DNA from: Streptomyces sp. NRRL S-646
GTDB taxonomy: Bacteria; Actinomycetota; Actinomycetes; Streptomycetales; Streptomycetaceae
Direction: 5' to 3'
DNA: 44,814 bases
NCBI RefSeq assembly: GCF_000720765.1
Contig: NZ_JODC01000039.1
Span: 1 to 44,814 of the forward strand
Positions 1 through 9,410 of the stretch are shown piece by piece. The position numbers and the translations under genes are program-made. The notes under the pieces are model-generated. The model did no database searches. It was not told the origin of the DNA and saw only the letters and a list, made by a program, of their open reading frames with translations. How positions within the stretch are numbered: the first letter of the stretch is position 1; each line of letters opens with the position of its first letter.

Positions 1-1
1 G

Positions 2-140
2 GTCTGCTCCGCAGACACGCCGCGCCGCCGCTACGCGGCGGTCAACTCCCTTGCTCCGCAAGGGAGTTGATGTACCGTCACTCCGTGACGGTAGTCGAAT
101 TGCTCCGCAATTCGACTAAGGAATTCGCTCCGCGAATTCC
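2..140. repeat. Telomere-like array of six palindromes (left end of a linear replicon)
   Basis: Six perfect inverted repeats follow one another almost without spacers: 2-16, 25-41, 42-70, 73-93, 94-116 and 120-140. Stems are 6 to 13 bp and every loop is exactly 3 nt (TCC five times, TAC once, read on the plus strand). On the complementary strand, which would be the 3' overhang at a left end, the loops are GGA or GTA, each closed by a C-G pair. This C(GNA)G hairpin type is known from Streptomyces telomeres. The array lies at the very start of the window, which suggests the window begins at or within a few bases of the replicon end. The sequence is not the classic chromosomal telomere starting CCCGCGGAGCG, so it would be a non-archetypal telomere. 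A weaker hairpin (ccgga, 4-nt loop, tccgg) follows at 172-185. Confidence 0.85.
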
Positions 141-198
141 AGAAAAGCGCGGCTGGGAGGGTGGGGCTGCGCCGGACTGGTCCGGGCTGAAGGAAAGG

Positions 199-226
199 TT
201 GACACTCTTTCAGGAACCCGTATAAT
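199..226 (+). promoter_or_regulatory. Near-consensus sigma-70 (HrdB-type) promoter beside the telomere
   Basis: TTGACA (199-204) and TATAAT (221-226) are both perfect consensus hexamers, separated by 16 bp. Transcription would run rightward from about 233. Such a match is rare in this GC-rich genome. No convincing coding region starts downstream on this strand. Confidence 0.7.
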
Positions 227-554
227 GCGCTGAGTTCGGCACCCTTACTTCATAAAGGAATTGCCTGCCTCCGGTTCCACGTAACGGTTGGTTTGTTTGT
301 GTGTGGGACGTTGGGATTTGATTTGACAGTTCGTCATGCGGGTTCCCTTGATGAGTTATTTGGGATCTCCGGTTCCGAAGGAGGAACGGAGTTCCAGAGG
401 AAGCGGTTCGGTAACTGCCTGGGGCGCGAATCGGTTTCTTCGCCATTGGTAGATGTCTTGGGAGATTGCTATTCCGTGGAGGAAAGTAGCGCCTTCTACA
501 GTGGTGGGGTGTTCCGGTGATGCGTGGTGAGGGAACGCCGGCGGGGAGGTCGCG
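227..554. other. Low-GC stretch without a supported gene, downstream of a strong promoter
   Basis: This stretch is visibly less GC-rich than the rest and contains T-rich runs (for example around 285-325). Its only plus-strand frame of note (293-520) would need a TTG start and has no Streptomyces-like third-position GC bias. A purine-rich GAAGGAGGAAC at 377-387 resembles a ribosome site but opens no credible ORF. An untranslated telomere-proximal transcript from the promoter at 199-226 is possible but not shown. Confidence 0.4.
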
Positions 555-1130
555 TCAGGCTGCGAAGCCGATGTTGGTGACGTACTCGTACTGACCCCAC
601 TCGGAGCCGAGGTCCACCGTCGCGTCGTTGACCCAGGCCTCGTCCAGGGCCTCGTCGTCATCGTTGGCCCAGGCCTCGACGATCCGGTCCCAGTGGCGCA
701 CGTTGAGCGTGCGGAACGACAGGGCACGCTGGCGCGGGCGGCTCACCTGGGACTGGTTGAGCGGGTGGAACTCGACCCGGGTCCCGCGGCCTCCACGGTT
801 GAGGCGGGCGAGCAGGTACCGGGCCACGTTGTGGCGGCGCACTGTGAGGTACGCGGTCTCGATGGCCTGCAGGTTCTTCCTCGAGGGGTTGCGCTTGCCG
901 TCCAGCCACGCCATGAGCGTGCGGTCGGTGACGGAGAGGCCGGCCTCGCGGGCCGCCTCGCGGGCGTGGTCGCTTCGGGTGAGGTAGTGCAGCCGCGCAA
1001 GCAGACCACGCCGCTGTCTGATCGGCGTGGCGATGAAATTAGCGAGTGCATCGAGCTGGCGGGCCACGGCTTCATGCCCCTTGATACCGCGCGCCCCGAA
1101 TTTGCCGAAATCGATACTCCGATCCGGCAT
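555..1130 (-). CDS. HTH protein, candidate divergent telomere terminal protein (Tpg-like)
   Basis: 191 aa. The ATG at 1130 is chosen because it is preceded by a purine-rich GGAGGGTGGGGAG; an upstream in-frame ATG at 1289 would add 53 residues of unlikely composition. A helix-turn-helix-like segment lies near residues 45-90 (AREAGLSVTDRTLMAWLDGK followed by a basic NPSRKN). Size (about 185-190 aa in Tpg), the central HTH, a basic middle and an aromatic/acidic C-terminus parallel the terminal proteins that cap Streptomyces linear replicons. Its position 415 bp from a telomere-like array is what makes that reading attractive. The alternative is an ordinary DNA-binding regulator. I see no close motif identity to chromosomal Tpg, so the assignment is inference from size, fold type and location. 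Confidence 0.5.
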   Translation of the reverse strand: MPDRSIDFGKFGARGIKGHEAVARQLDALANFIATPIRQRRGLLARLHYLTRSDHAREAAREAGLSVTDRTLMAWLDGKRNPSRKNLQAIETAYLTVRRHNVARYLLARLNRGGRGTRVEFHPLNQSQVSRPRQRALSFRTLNVRHWDRIVEAWANDDDEALDEAWVNDATVDLGSEWGQYEYVTNIGFAA

Positions 1131-1718
1131 CCTCGACTCCCCACCCTCCAGGTAATCGATGGGCGTTGACGAGCACCCATTCCAACACGAGGCAATACTA
1201 CAGGAATTCGGCCGCCGGGATGCCACTTTCGCAGGCTGTGCCGGATTGCAGCAGCTTGTCACCGGCGGCGTTATAAAAAGCTCTGACATGACAGCTGTAG
1301 ATCGTGATGTGGGAGAGCTTGGTGGTGGTCACGGCACTGAAGGCACCCACCTGGCATTCTGACGTACATGTCCCCAGAGACCGGGCGGGCGTTTCGGGTT
1401 CGTGGGCGAGGCGGTCGACGTGGTCGGCGTCGGGCCGGCTGAGGATCCAGCGGCCTGCACCGCGAGTACCTGGCAGCCGTCGCGCGCCATGGCGCCCTCG
1501 CCGGGCATACGGCGGACAGCCGCTGCCCGGCTCCGGCCGCCGCAGGCAGGTCCAACCGGATCAGCCCATGAGCACCCTGGCCATGGTGCTTTTGACCCAC
1601 GCAGCAAGCTGCAGCCGCCCGATGACTGCAGGCCTCGGCGGCGCATCCGCAGGCCCTACGGGGCCGAGGATGCACCGCCCCGTAGGCGCCGAGAGCCGGC
1701 TGCCGCGCCCGTCCCCGG
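1131..1718. other. 588-bp intergenic stretch with nothing recognised
   Basis: Open frames here on both strands are rich in Arg/Ala/Pro with no recognisable fold, and none has a ribosome site. No tRNA, terminator or repeat was recognised. It separates the telomere-side gene from the transporter and may be remnant DNA at the cluster border. Confidence 0.4.
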
Positions 1719-3197
1719 TCAGTCCGGCAGGTGGGGGCGCAGGCGGGAGGAGCGGGCGGCGACGAATGCGCCGGTGGCCAGGGCGGTGCTGCCCATGAGG
1801 AGGAAGTAGGCGGGCAGGGGCAGGACGGCCGTCAGGCGGTACAGCTGGCCGCCCAGGACGACTCCGACGGCGGCGAACATGCCGTTGAGGGCGAGGAAGC
1901 GGTTGAGGTAGCCGGGTGGGGCGACGGCGGCGGCCAGGGCGAGGCCGGCCGGGGCGAGCACTACCTCGCCGAGTGAGTACAGCAGGTAGACGGCGATCAG
2001 CCAGGCCACGGAGACGTCGCCGGTGCGGGCCAGCAGGGCGGCTGCGGCCATGACGAGGAAGCTGAGGCCGGCTGCGGCTAGGGCGCCGGCGAACTTGGCG
2101 GTGGTCGTGGTGCGCAGCCGGCCGGCCAGGGGGGCGAGCAGCAGGATGAACAGGGGGTGCACGGACTGCAGCCAGCTCGCGGGGATCGTGAAGCCGAGGA
2201 TGTCGCGGTGGGTGTGGTGTGCGGCGAACAGCGACAGGACGGAACCGCTCTGGGCGAAGATCATCCAGAAGGCGGCGGAGGCCGCCATGACGGTGGTGAA
2301 GGCGGTCAGCCGGGCGCGTTCCACGGTGCTGCGTCGGCCCAGGGAGCGCAGGTACGCAAACGGAAGGCATACGGTCGCCAGGCCCAGCAGGGCCAGCAGG
2401 GCGAGCAGGGGCAGTGCGCCGAGGAGGACGGCGGTCGTGGCCGCGGCGCCGGCTGCGAGGAGGGCGGCGGTGCGCCGGGCGGCCGTGCGGGCCTCGGCGC
2501 GGGTCAGGGGGCGGGTGGGGGCGCTGCCGGTGCCGTCGAGGACGCGCAGGCCGATACGGAACTGGGCGAGGCCGACTGTCATGCCGAAGGCGGCTGCGGC
2601 GAAGCCCAGGTGCCAGGTGACCTTTTCGGCGAGGAAGCCGGTGACGAGGGGGGCGAGCAGTGCGGAGACCTGGATGCACATGTAGAAGCGGGAGAAGGCC
2701 TGCTCCCGTCTGGCGGTGCCGCTGACGACGGACACCATGGCGGCCAGGGACGGTTTGACCAGGCCGGTGCCGGCGACGACCAGTGCCAGGCCGGTGTAGA
2801 GGGCGGGGGCGGTGGCGAGGGCGAGGACGGCGTGGCCGCAGGCGATGAGGGTGCCGCCGGTCAGGACGGCGCGGCGGGCGCCGATGACCCGGTCGGCGAG
2901 CCAGCCGCCGGGCAGGCCGGCCAGGAAGTTCAGGGACATGTAGGTGGCGAACAGGGCGGTGGCTGTCTGCTGGGGCATGCCCAGGCCGCCGTCGGCGGGG
3001 GCGGCGGTGAGGTAGAGGACGAGGATCGCCGCCATGCCGAAGAAGCTGAAGCGTTCCCACAGGTCGACGCCGAGCAGGGTGAGAAAGCCCCGGCGCGTCC
3101 CGGGCTGCGCGGGGGTGCCGGGTGGGGCGGGGGGCACGTACAGGCCGTTGCCGGTACGGCTTGGGCCGGTCATGGCGTCTTCGGTGTGCTGGGGCAT
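1719..3197 (-). CDS. POT/PTR2-family MFS transporter
   Basis: 492 aa. The ATG at 3197 is preceded by GAAGGAGG at 4-5 nt spacing; a GTG 18 nt upstream is less likely. The N-terminus is hydrophilic, then the POT signature WERFSFFGMAAILVLYL appears near residue 45, followed by many hydrophobic helices (about 12). Loop motif ADRVIGARRAVLTGG matches MFS motif A. Members carry peptides or related solutes with protons across the membrane, and homologues beside antibiotic clusters can act in export or uptake. It is transcribed in the same direction as the polyketide operon but is separated from it by the poly-G hairpin. The substrate is unknown, and it may or may not belong to the cluster. Confidence 0.85.
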   Translation of the reverse strand: MPQHTEDAMTGPSRTGNGLYVPPAPPGTPAQPGTRRGFLTLLGVDLWERFSFFGMAAILVLYLTAAPADGGLGMPQQTATALFATYMSLNFLAGLPGGWLADRVIGARRAVLTGGTLIACGHAVLALATAPALYTGLALVVAGTGLVKPSLAAMVSVVSGTARREQAFSRFYMCIQVSALLAPLVTGFLAEKVTWHLGFAAAAFGMTVGLAQFRIGLRVLDGTGSAPTRPLTRAEARTAARRTAALLAAGAAATTAVLLGALPLLALLALLGLATVCLPFAYLRSLGRRSTVERARLTAFTTVMAASAAFWMIFAQSGSVLSLFAAHHTHRDILGFTIPASWLQSVHPLFILLLAPLAGRLRTTTTAKFAGALAAAGLSFLVMAAAALLARTGDVSVAWLIAVYLLYSLGEVVLAPAGLALAAAVAPPGYLNRFLALNGMFAAVGVVLGGQLYRLTAVLPLPAYFLLMGSTALATGAFVAARSSRLRPHLPD

Positions 3198-3273
3198 TGA
3201 GCCTCCTTCCGCCACCGCGCGGTGTGCGGCACGAGGGGCCGCTTCGTGAAGGGCCGCGGGCGCATGGAGCGGC

Positions 3274-3315
3274 GGGGGGGGGGGGGGGGGGGGGGGCGCT
3301 TTTGCGCCCCCCCCC
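3274..3315. terminator. 23-G homopolymer inside a terminator-like hairpin
   Basis: A run of 23 G (3274-3296) is followed by CGC, TTTT, GCG and nine C (3307-3315). The last nine G plus CGC pair with GCG plus nine C: a 12-bp all-GC stem (3285-3315) with a 4-nt loop. It sits 25 bp beyond the stop codon of the last gene of the core polyketide operon, so it probably ends that transcript. The unpaired extra 14 G could form a G-quadruplex. The run length may be unreliable in any sequencing. Confidence 0.7.
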
Positions 3316-3339
3316 GCCGGTGCGGTTCGGTGCGTGTCT

Positions 3340-3648
3340 TCAGTAGTGGGCGAGGACCTTGTAGATCTCGAACGGGCGGGCCCGGTGGGTGTCGCGGAAC
3401 TCGCGTAGGGGGGTGGTCTGGTCCTTGTGCTGGGCGCCCGTCTCCCACTGCTCGAAGGACTCCCAGCTGTCCCAGTGACTGACCACCACGTAGCTGTCGG
3501 GGCGCCCCAGTTCGGTCATGAGCTGGTTGCCGAGCAGGCCGGGGGTGCCGGCCATGCGGCGGCTGGCCTCGTGGTAGGCCGCCAGGACGTCCTCGCCTTG
3601 GTCGCTGAGGTGGTAGAGCACCACTTCCACTGCGGGGGCGGTGCTCAT
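3340..3648 (-). CDS. ABM-family (antibiotic biosynthesis monooxygenase) protein 1
   Basis: 102 aa, last gene of the core operon. Its start (ATG at 3648) overlaps the stop of the preceding gene as ATGA. The sequence shows the ferredoxin-like ABM fold pattern: a VVLYHLS strand, a helix ending in LLGNQLM, then SYVVVSHWDSWESFEQW and a C-terminal RPFEIYKVL strand. ABM proteins (ActVA-ORF6, TcmH, SnoaB type) oxidise anthrones or naphthacenones to quinones without cofactor. Others in pentangular pathways help cyclisation or ring oxidation. It pairs with the adjacent ABM gene, which suggests a heterodimer or two successive oxidations. The exact substrate is not readable from sequence. Confidence 0.8.
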   Translation of the reverse strand: MSTAPAVEVVLYHLSDQGEDVLAAYHEASRRMAGTPGLLGNQLMTELGRPDSYVVVSHWDSWESFEQWETGAQHKDQTTPLREFRDTHRARPFEIYKVLAHY

Positions 3649-3968
3649 GCGGCCGCTTTCTGGAGGCTGGCCACGATCCGCATGGTGGCCATGGAGCCGC
3701 CGCTGCGGAAGGGGTGCAGCTTGGTGCGGTGCTGCAGGTGGGTGTCGCTGGTCTCGAACGCGCGGAACTGCGGCTCGTCCACCCAGTCGCTGACGATGTA
3801 GTAGATGCCGTCCTCGTTTTCGGCGGTGCTTTTGGCCAGCCACTGGCCGCGGTTGGCCGGGTGGCCGGTGACGGAGTCGCCGACCTCCTGCCACATCTGC
3901 TCGAAGTCGGCCTCCATGCCCGGCTTGATCTGCATGCGCAGCATGACCCGGAACGTGGCGTCGCTCAT
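3645..3968 (-). CDS. ABM-family (antibiotic biosynthesis monooxygenase) protein 2
   Basis: 107 aa. The start at 3968 lies just after the stop of the upstream ketoreductase; the stop overlaps the next ABM start by 4 nt. The fold pattern is FRVMLRMQIKPGMEADFEQM, then GQWLAKSTAENEDGIYYIVS, then DWVDEPQFRAFE, typical of ABM/quinol monooxygenases. It is co-transcribed with KS and cyclase genes, so a role in post-PKS quinone formation or ring oxidation is likely. It is clearly different from ABM 1, so the two are old paralogues rather than a recent duplication. Confidence 0.8.
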   Translation of the reverse strand: MSDATFRVMLRMQIKPGMEADFEQMWQEVGDSVTGHPANRGQWLAKSTAENEDGIYYIVSDWVDEPQFRAFETSDTHLQHRTKLHPFRSGGSMATMRIVASLQKAAA

Positions 3969-3970
3969 GG

Positions 3971-4720
3971 TCAGATGCCTCCGTCGACGTTGAGGGTCTC
4001 GCCGGTGATGTAGGCGGACAGGTCGCTGAGCAGGAACAGCACCGGGGCGGCCAGTTCGTCGACGCGGCCGAGCCGGGCGAGCGCGGTCTTTTGGGAGTAG
4101 GTGGCGCGCAGGCCCTCGGCGCGGTCGGGCGGGAGGGTGTCGAAGGCCTCGGTCTCGATGACGCCCGGGGCGATGACGTTGACCCGGATGCCCTTGCCTC
4201 CCAGTTCCTTGGCCAGCGAGCGGGTCAGGCCGATCATGGCCGCCTTGGCTGCGGTGTAGTGGGCGCGCAGCGGGATGCCTGCGGCCGCGCCGCGGGAGCC
4301 GATGTTGATGACGGAGGCTCCCGCGCCGAGCAGCGGCAGCGCCTGCTGGATGATGCGGTAGCTGGCCGTCAGGTTGGTGTCCAGGACGCGGGACCACTCC
4401 TGGGGGGCGAGGTTGGCGAAGGGGATGTGGCTGATGACGCCGGCGTTGTTGACGATGCCGTCGAGCCGGCCGTACTTCTGTTTGGCGGTCTCGACGAGGG
4501 CGTCGACCTGGGTGAGGTCGCCGACGTCGGCGCGTATGACGTGGTGGTCGCCGCCGGTCTCCTTCAGCTCTCGGCGCAGGCTCTCGACGTACTCGCTCTC
4601 CTGCACGTAGCAGGTGAGGACGTCGGCGCCGGCGCGGGCGGCGGCGAGCACGATGCCCCGGCCGATGCCGCGGGTGCCGCCGGTGATGAGGAGTTTCTTG
4701 CCCTGCAGTGCGAGTTCCAC
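3971..4720 (-). CDS. SDR ketoreductase (stand-alone, polyketide KR)
   Basis: 249 aa. A GTG start at 4720 is chosen because GAAGGAC precedes it at about 5 nt. Rossmann motif TGGTRGIG near residues 12-19, NNAG near residue 90, catalytic Ser in INIGSRG, YTAAK catalytic Tyr/Lys, and C-terminal LNVDGGI. All SDR catalytic residues are present, so it should be an active NADPH-dependent reductase. It is very similar to the SDR half of the fused gene immediately upstream (shared [17 protein letters not shown]), so the two arose by tandem duplication. Together they may reduce two different carbonyls, as dual KRs do in some pentangular pathways (inference). Confidence 0.88.
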   Translation of the reverse strand: MELALQGKKLLITGGTRGIGRGIVLAAARAGADVLTCYVQESEYVESLRRELKETGGDHHVIRADVGDLTQVDALVETAKQKYGRLDGIVNNAGVISHIPFANLAPQEWSRVLDTNLTASYRIIQQALPLLGAGASVINIGSRGAAAGIPLRAHYTAAKAAMIGLTRSLAKELGGKGIRVNVIAPGVIETEAFDTLPPDRAEGLRATYSQKTALARLGRVDELAAPVLFLLSDLSAYITGETLNVDGGI

Positions 4721-4749
4721 CTGGTGTCCTTCCGTGGTGTGACGGTGAT

Positions 4750-7239
<2,490 letters not shown>

Positions 7240-7243
<4 letters not shown>

Positions 7244-8523
7244 GCTGCTTCCCTTCCGCTGCCGGTGCCCGGGCGGCTGAGGATCATGGCGCTTTGGAAG
7301 CCGCCGAATCCGCTGCCGACGCTGAGCACGTGGTCCATGCGGTGCTCCCGGGCGGTGACCGGTACGTAGTCGAGGTCGCACTTGGGGTCGGGCACCGACA
7401 GGTTGGCCGTGGGGGGCACCACTTGGTGGTGCAGGGCCAGCGCGCAGGCGGCGACCTCCAGGGAGCCGATGGCGCCCAGGGAGTGCCCGATCATCGACTT
7501 GATGGAGCTGACGGGGATGTCGTAGGCGTGCCGGCCCAGGCTCCGTTTGAAGGCGGCCGTCTCGTGGCGGTCGTTTTGTTTGGTGCCCGAGCCGTGCGCG
7601 TTGATGTAGCCGATGTCCGTCGCGTCCAGCCGGGCCCGGTTGAGGGCCACGCCGATGGCTTCGGCCATCTCCCGGCCGTCGGCCTTGAGTCCGGTCATGT
7701 GGTAGGCGTTGGAGCGGCTGGCGAAGCCGGTCACTTCGGCGTAGATCTGGGCGCCGCGGCGGCGGGCGGCTGCTGCTTCCTCGATCACCATGACGGCGGC
7801 GCCCTCGCCGAGGACGAAGCCGTCGCGGCGGCCGTCGAAGGGCCGGGAGGCGCCGGCGGCGTCGTCGTCGTTGTTGGGCGTGGTGGCCTTGATGGCGTCG
7901 AAGCAGGCCGAGGTGATCGGTGACAGTGGGGCGTCGGTGGCGCCGGCGATGACGAGGTCGCAGGCGCCCTCCTCGATGAGCTGGACGCCGTGTGCGACGG
8001 CGTCCAGGCCGGAGGTGCAGCCGGTGGAGATCAGGGCGACGGGCCCCTGCGCGTCGGCCTGCCAGGCGACTTCGGCGGCCAGTGTGCTGGGCACCATGTA
8101 GCCGTAGAGGTGGGGCACGCCGTAGGTGTGGTCGACGAGCCAGTTCTTGCCGCTGTCGGACAGGACGACGTATTCGTCCTCCAGGCCGGTGGTGCAGCCG
8201 ACGGCGCTGCCGATGCTGACGCCGGTGCGGCCCGGGTCGCCGGCTGTGGTGTCGATGCCGCTGTCCTCGATGGCCTCGCGGGCGGCGACGACCGCGAACT
8301 GGGCGGCGCGGTCCATGCGGCGGATCTCCTGGGCGCTCAGCCCGGCGGCCGCCGGGTCGAAGTCGCACTCGGCGGCGATGCGGGAGCGGAACTTGCCCGC
8401 GTCGAACAGGCTGATGTCCCGGGTGGCGGTGCGGCCGCTGGCGAGCAGGTCCCAGTAGGCGTCGCGGCCGACGCCGCCGGGTGCGACGGCGCCGATGCCG
8501 GTGATGACGGCGCGGCGGCTCAT
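7240..8523 (-). CDS. Ketosynthase alpha (type II PKS)
   Basis: 427 aa, usual length. ATG at 8523 overlaps the cupin stop by 4 nt. Active-site Cys169 lies in [11 protein letters not shown], the first His in [14 protein letters not shown], and the second His in [15 protein letters not shown]; all catalytic residues are present. It catalyses decarboxylative Claisen condensations on ACP-bound malonate together with the CLF encoded next. The tight overlap on both sides indicates translational coupling with cupin and CLF. It normally needs an ACP and a malonyl transferase, neither of which is found in the window. Confidence 0.97.
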
Positions 8524-8951
8524 CGCGGGCCTCCGACGTCCGGGTTGGTGCCGCCGGCGACGAGCGGTGTCTCGGTGTCGACGTGGCCGAGTTCCGGGCG
8601 CGGTGCCAGCGGGGAGAGGTGGAAGACCACCTGGGCCGTCTCCTGGCCGGTGTTGACCAGCCGGTGGCGCACCCCGATGGGCACGAGCAGGGAGTCGCCG
8701 GGGCCCAGGGCGACCGGCTCGCCGTCCAGGGTGATGCTCAGCTCGCCGCGGACGACGTGCAGGAACTCCTCGGAGTACGGGTGCAGGTGCTCGGTGACGT
8801 ACTCGCCGGGGCTCAGGTGCAGGGTTCCGCCGAAGCCGGAGGTGCAGCCGACGGTGCGGGGGCTGAGGGTGATGCGGATGTCGCCGCCGCGCTTGCGGTT
8901 GGCGGCGACCTCCGTGAGGTTCACCTTGGTGGTGGGGGCCGTGGTGGTCAT
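8520..8951 (-). CDS. Cupin-fold polyketide cyclase/associated protein (TcmJ/RemF-like)
   Basis: 143 aa. ATG at 8951 overlaps the stop of the TcmI-type cyclase. Single cupin domain: metal-binding motif 1 shows [19 protein letters not shown] (HxH...E) and motif 2 contains [13 protein letters not shown]; so the His/His/Glu/His ligand set looks complete. Cupins of this type (TcmJ, RemF and homologues) assist cyclisation of long polyketides, and RemF-type members bind zinc. Position between cyclase and KS genes in one coupled operon supports a role in early ring formation. Confidence 0.88.
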   Translation of the reverse strand: MTTTAPTTKVNLTEVAANRKRGGDIRITLSPRTVGCTSGFGGTLHLSPGEYVTEHLHPYSEEFLHVVRGELSITLDGEPVALGPGDSLLVPIGVRHRLVNTGQETAQVVFHLSPLAPRPELGHVDTETPLVAGGTNPDVGGPR

Positions 8952-9319
8952 CGGCTGCCGCCCAGGGTGGGGCCGGACGGCGGGGTGGTGACGGGCCCGT
9001 CCTGGGGGGTCCAGGTGTAGAACGGCACGGCCATCGCGTCGCGCGGCTCGCGCCAGTTCGGGTCGTAGGGGGAGATGAACTCCTGCAGGCGGGTGTTGAT
9101 GTCGTTGTAGAGCGGGTGGCTGCGCGCCTTGTACAGGTTCGGGCCGATGTCGTGGTCGGCCTCCACGAGGTGGAAGTACAGGTCGTGGAAGGCGAACAGG
9201 GTCCGCCGGGAGACACCCACCATGTGCGGCAGGTCGGTCGAGTCGGAGTCCGCGAAGACCTTGGCGACGCCCTCGGCGTCGGCGAGGTTCATCCGCGCCA
9301 CGATCAGTGTGCGGTGCAC
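8948..9319 (-). CDS. TcmI-type polyketide cyclase (PF04673)
   Basis: 123 aa. GTG start at 9319, preceded by AGGAGGG at 5 nt. Family signatures: [33 protein letters not shown] and [19 protein letters not shown]. The family (TcmI and homologues) closes late rings of aromatic polyketides, such as the fourth ring of tetracenomycin. It is the first gene of the core operon, and a triple heptamer array lies 48-76 bp upstream of its start. Confidence 0.92.
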   Translation of the reverse strand: MHRTLIVARMNLADAEGVAKVFADSDSTDLPHMVGVSRRTLFAFHDLYFHLVEADHDIGPNLYKARSHPLYNDINTRLQEFISPYDPNWREPRDAMAVPFYTWTPQDGPVTTPPSGPTLGGSR

Positions 9320-9366
9320 GTTGCCCTCCTGGCTTCTTCGGTCGTTGCTCCACCCTGGTGGGCGGC

Positions 9367-9395
9367 TCTCGAAGCTGTCTTGAAACGGTCTGGAC
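9367..9395 (-). promoter_or_regulatory. SARP-type triple heptamer operator of the core PKS operon
   Basis: On the plus strand TCTCGAA (9367), TCTTGAA (9378) and TCTGGAC (9389) are spaced exactly 11 bp apart. Read toward the minus-strand genes this is GTCCAGA-N4-TTCAAGA-N4-TTCGAGA. Direct heptamer repeats one helical turn apart are the binding pattern of SARP activators (ActII-ORF4 class). It sits 48 bp before the TcmI-type cyclase start. Confidence 0.75.
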
Positions 9396-9410
9396 CGGCG
9401 GCCGGGAAGG

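Noticed and set aside
293..520. Plus-strand 75-codon frame downstream of the telomeric promoter
   Set aside because: Needs a TTG start without a ribosome site, has no GC third-position bias and no recognisable fold.
1271..1675. Frames on both strands between the HTH gene and the transporter
   Set aside because: No ribosome site, Arg/Pro-rich, no motif.
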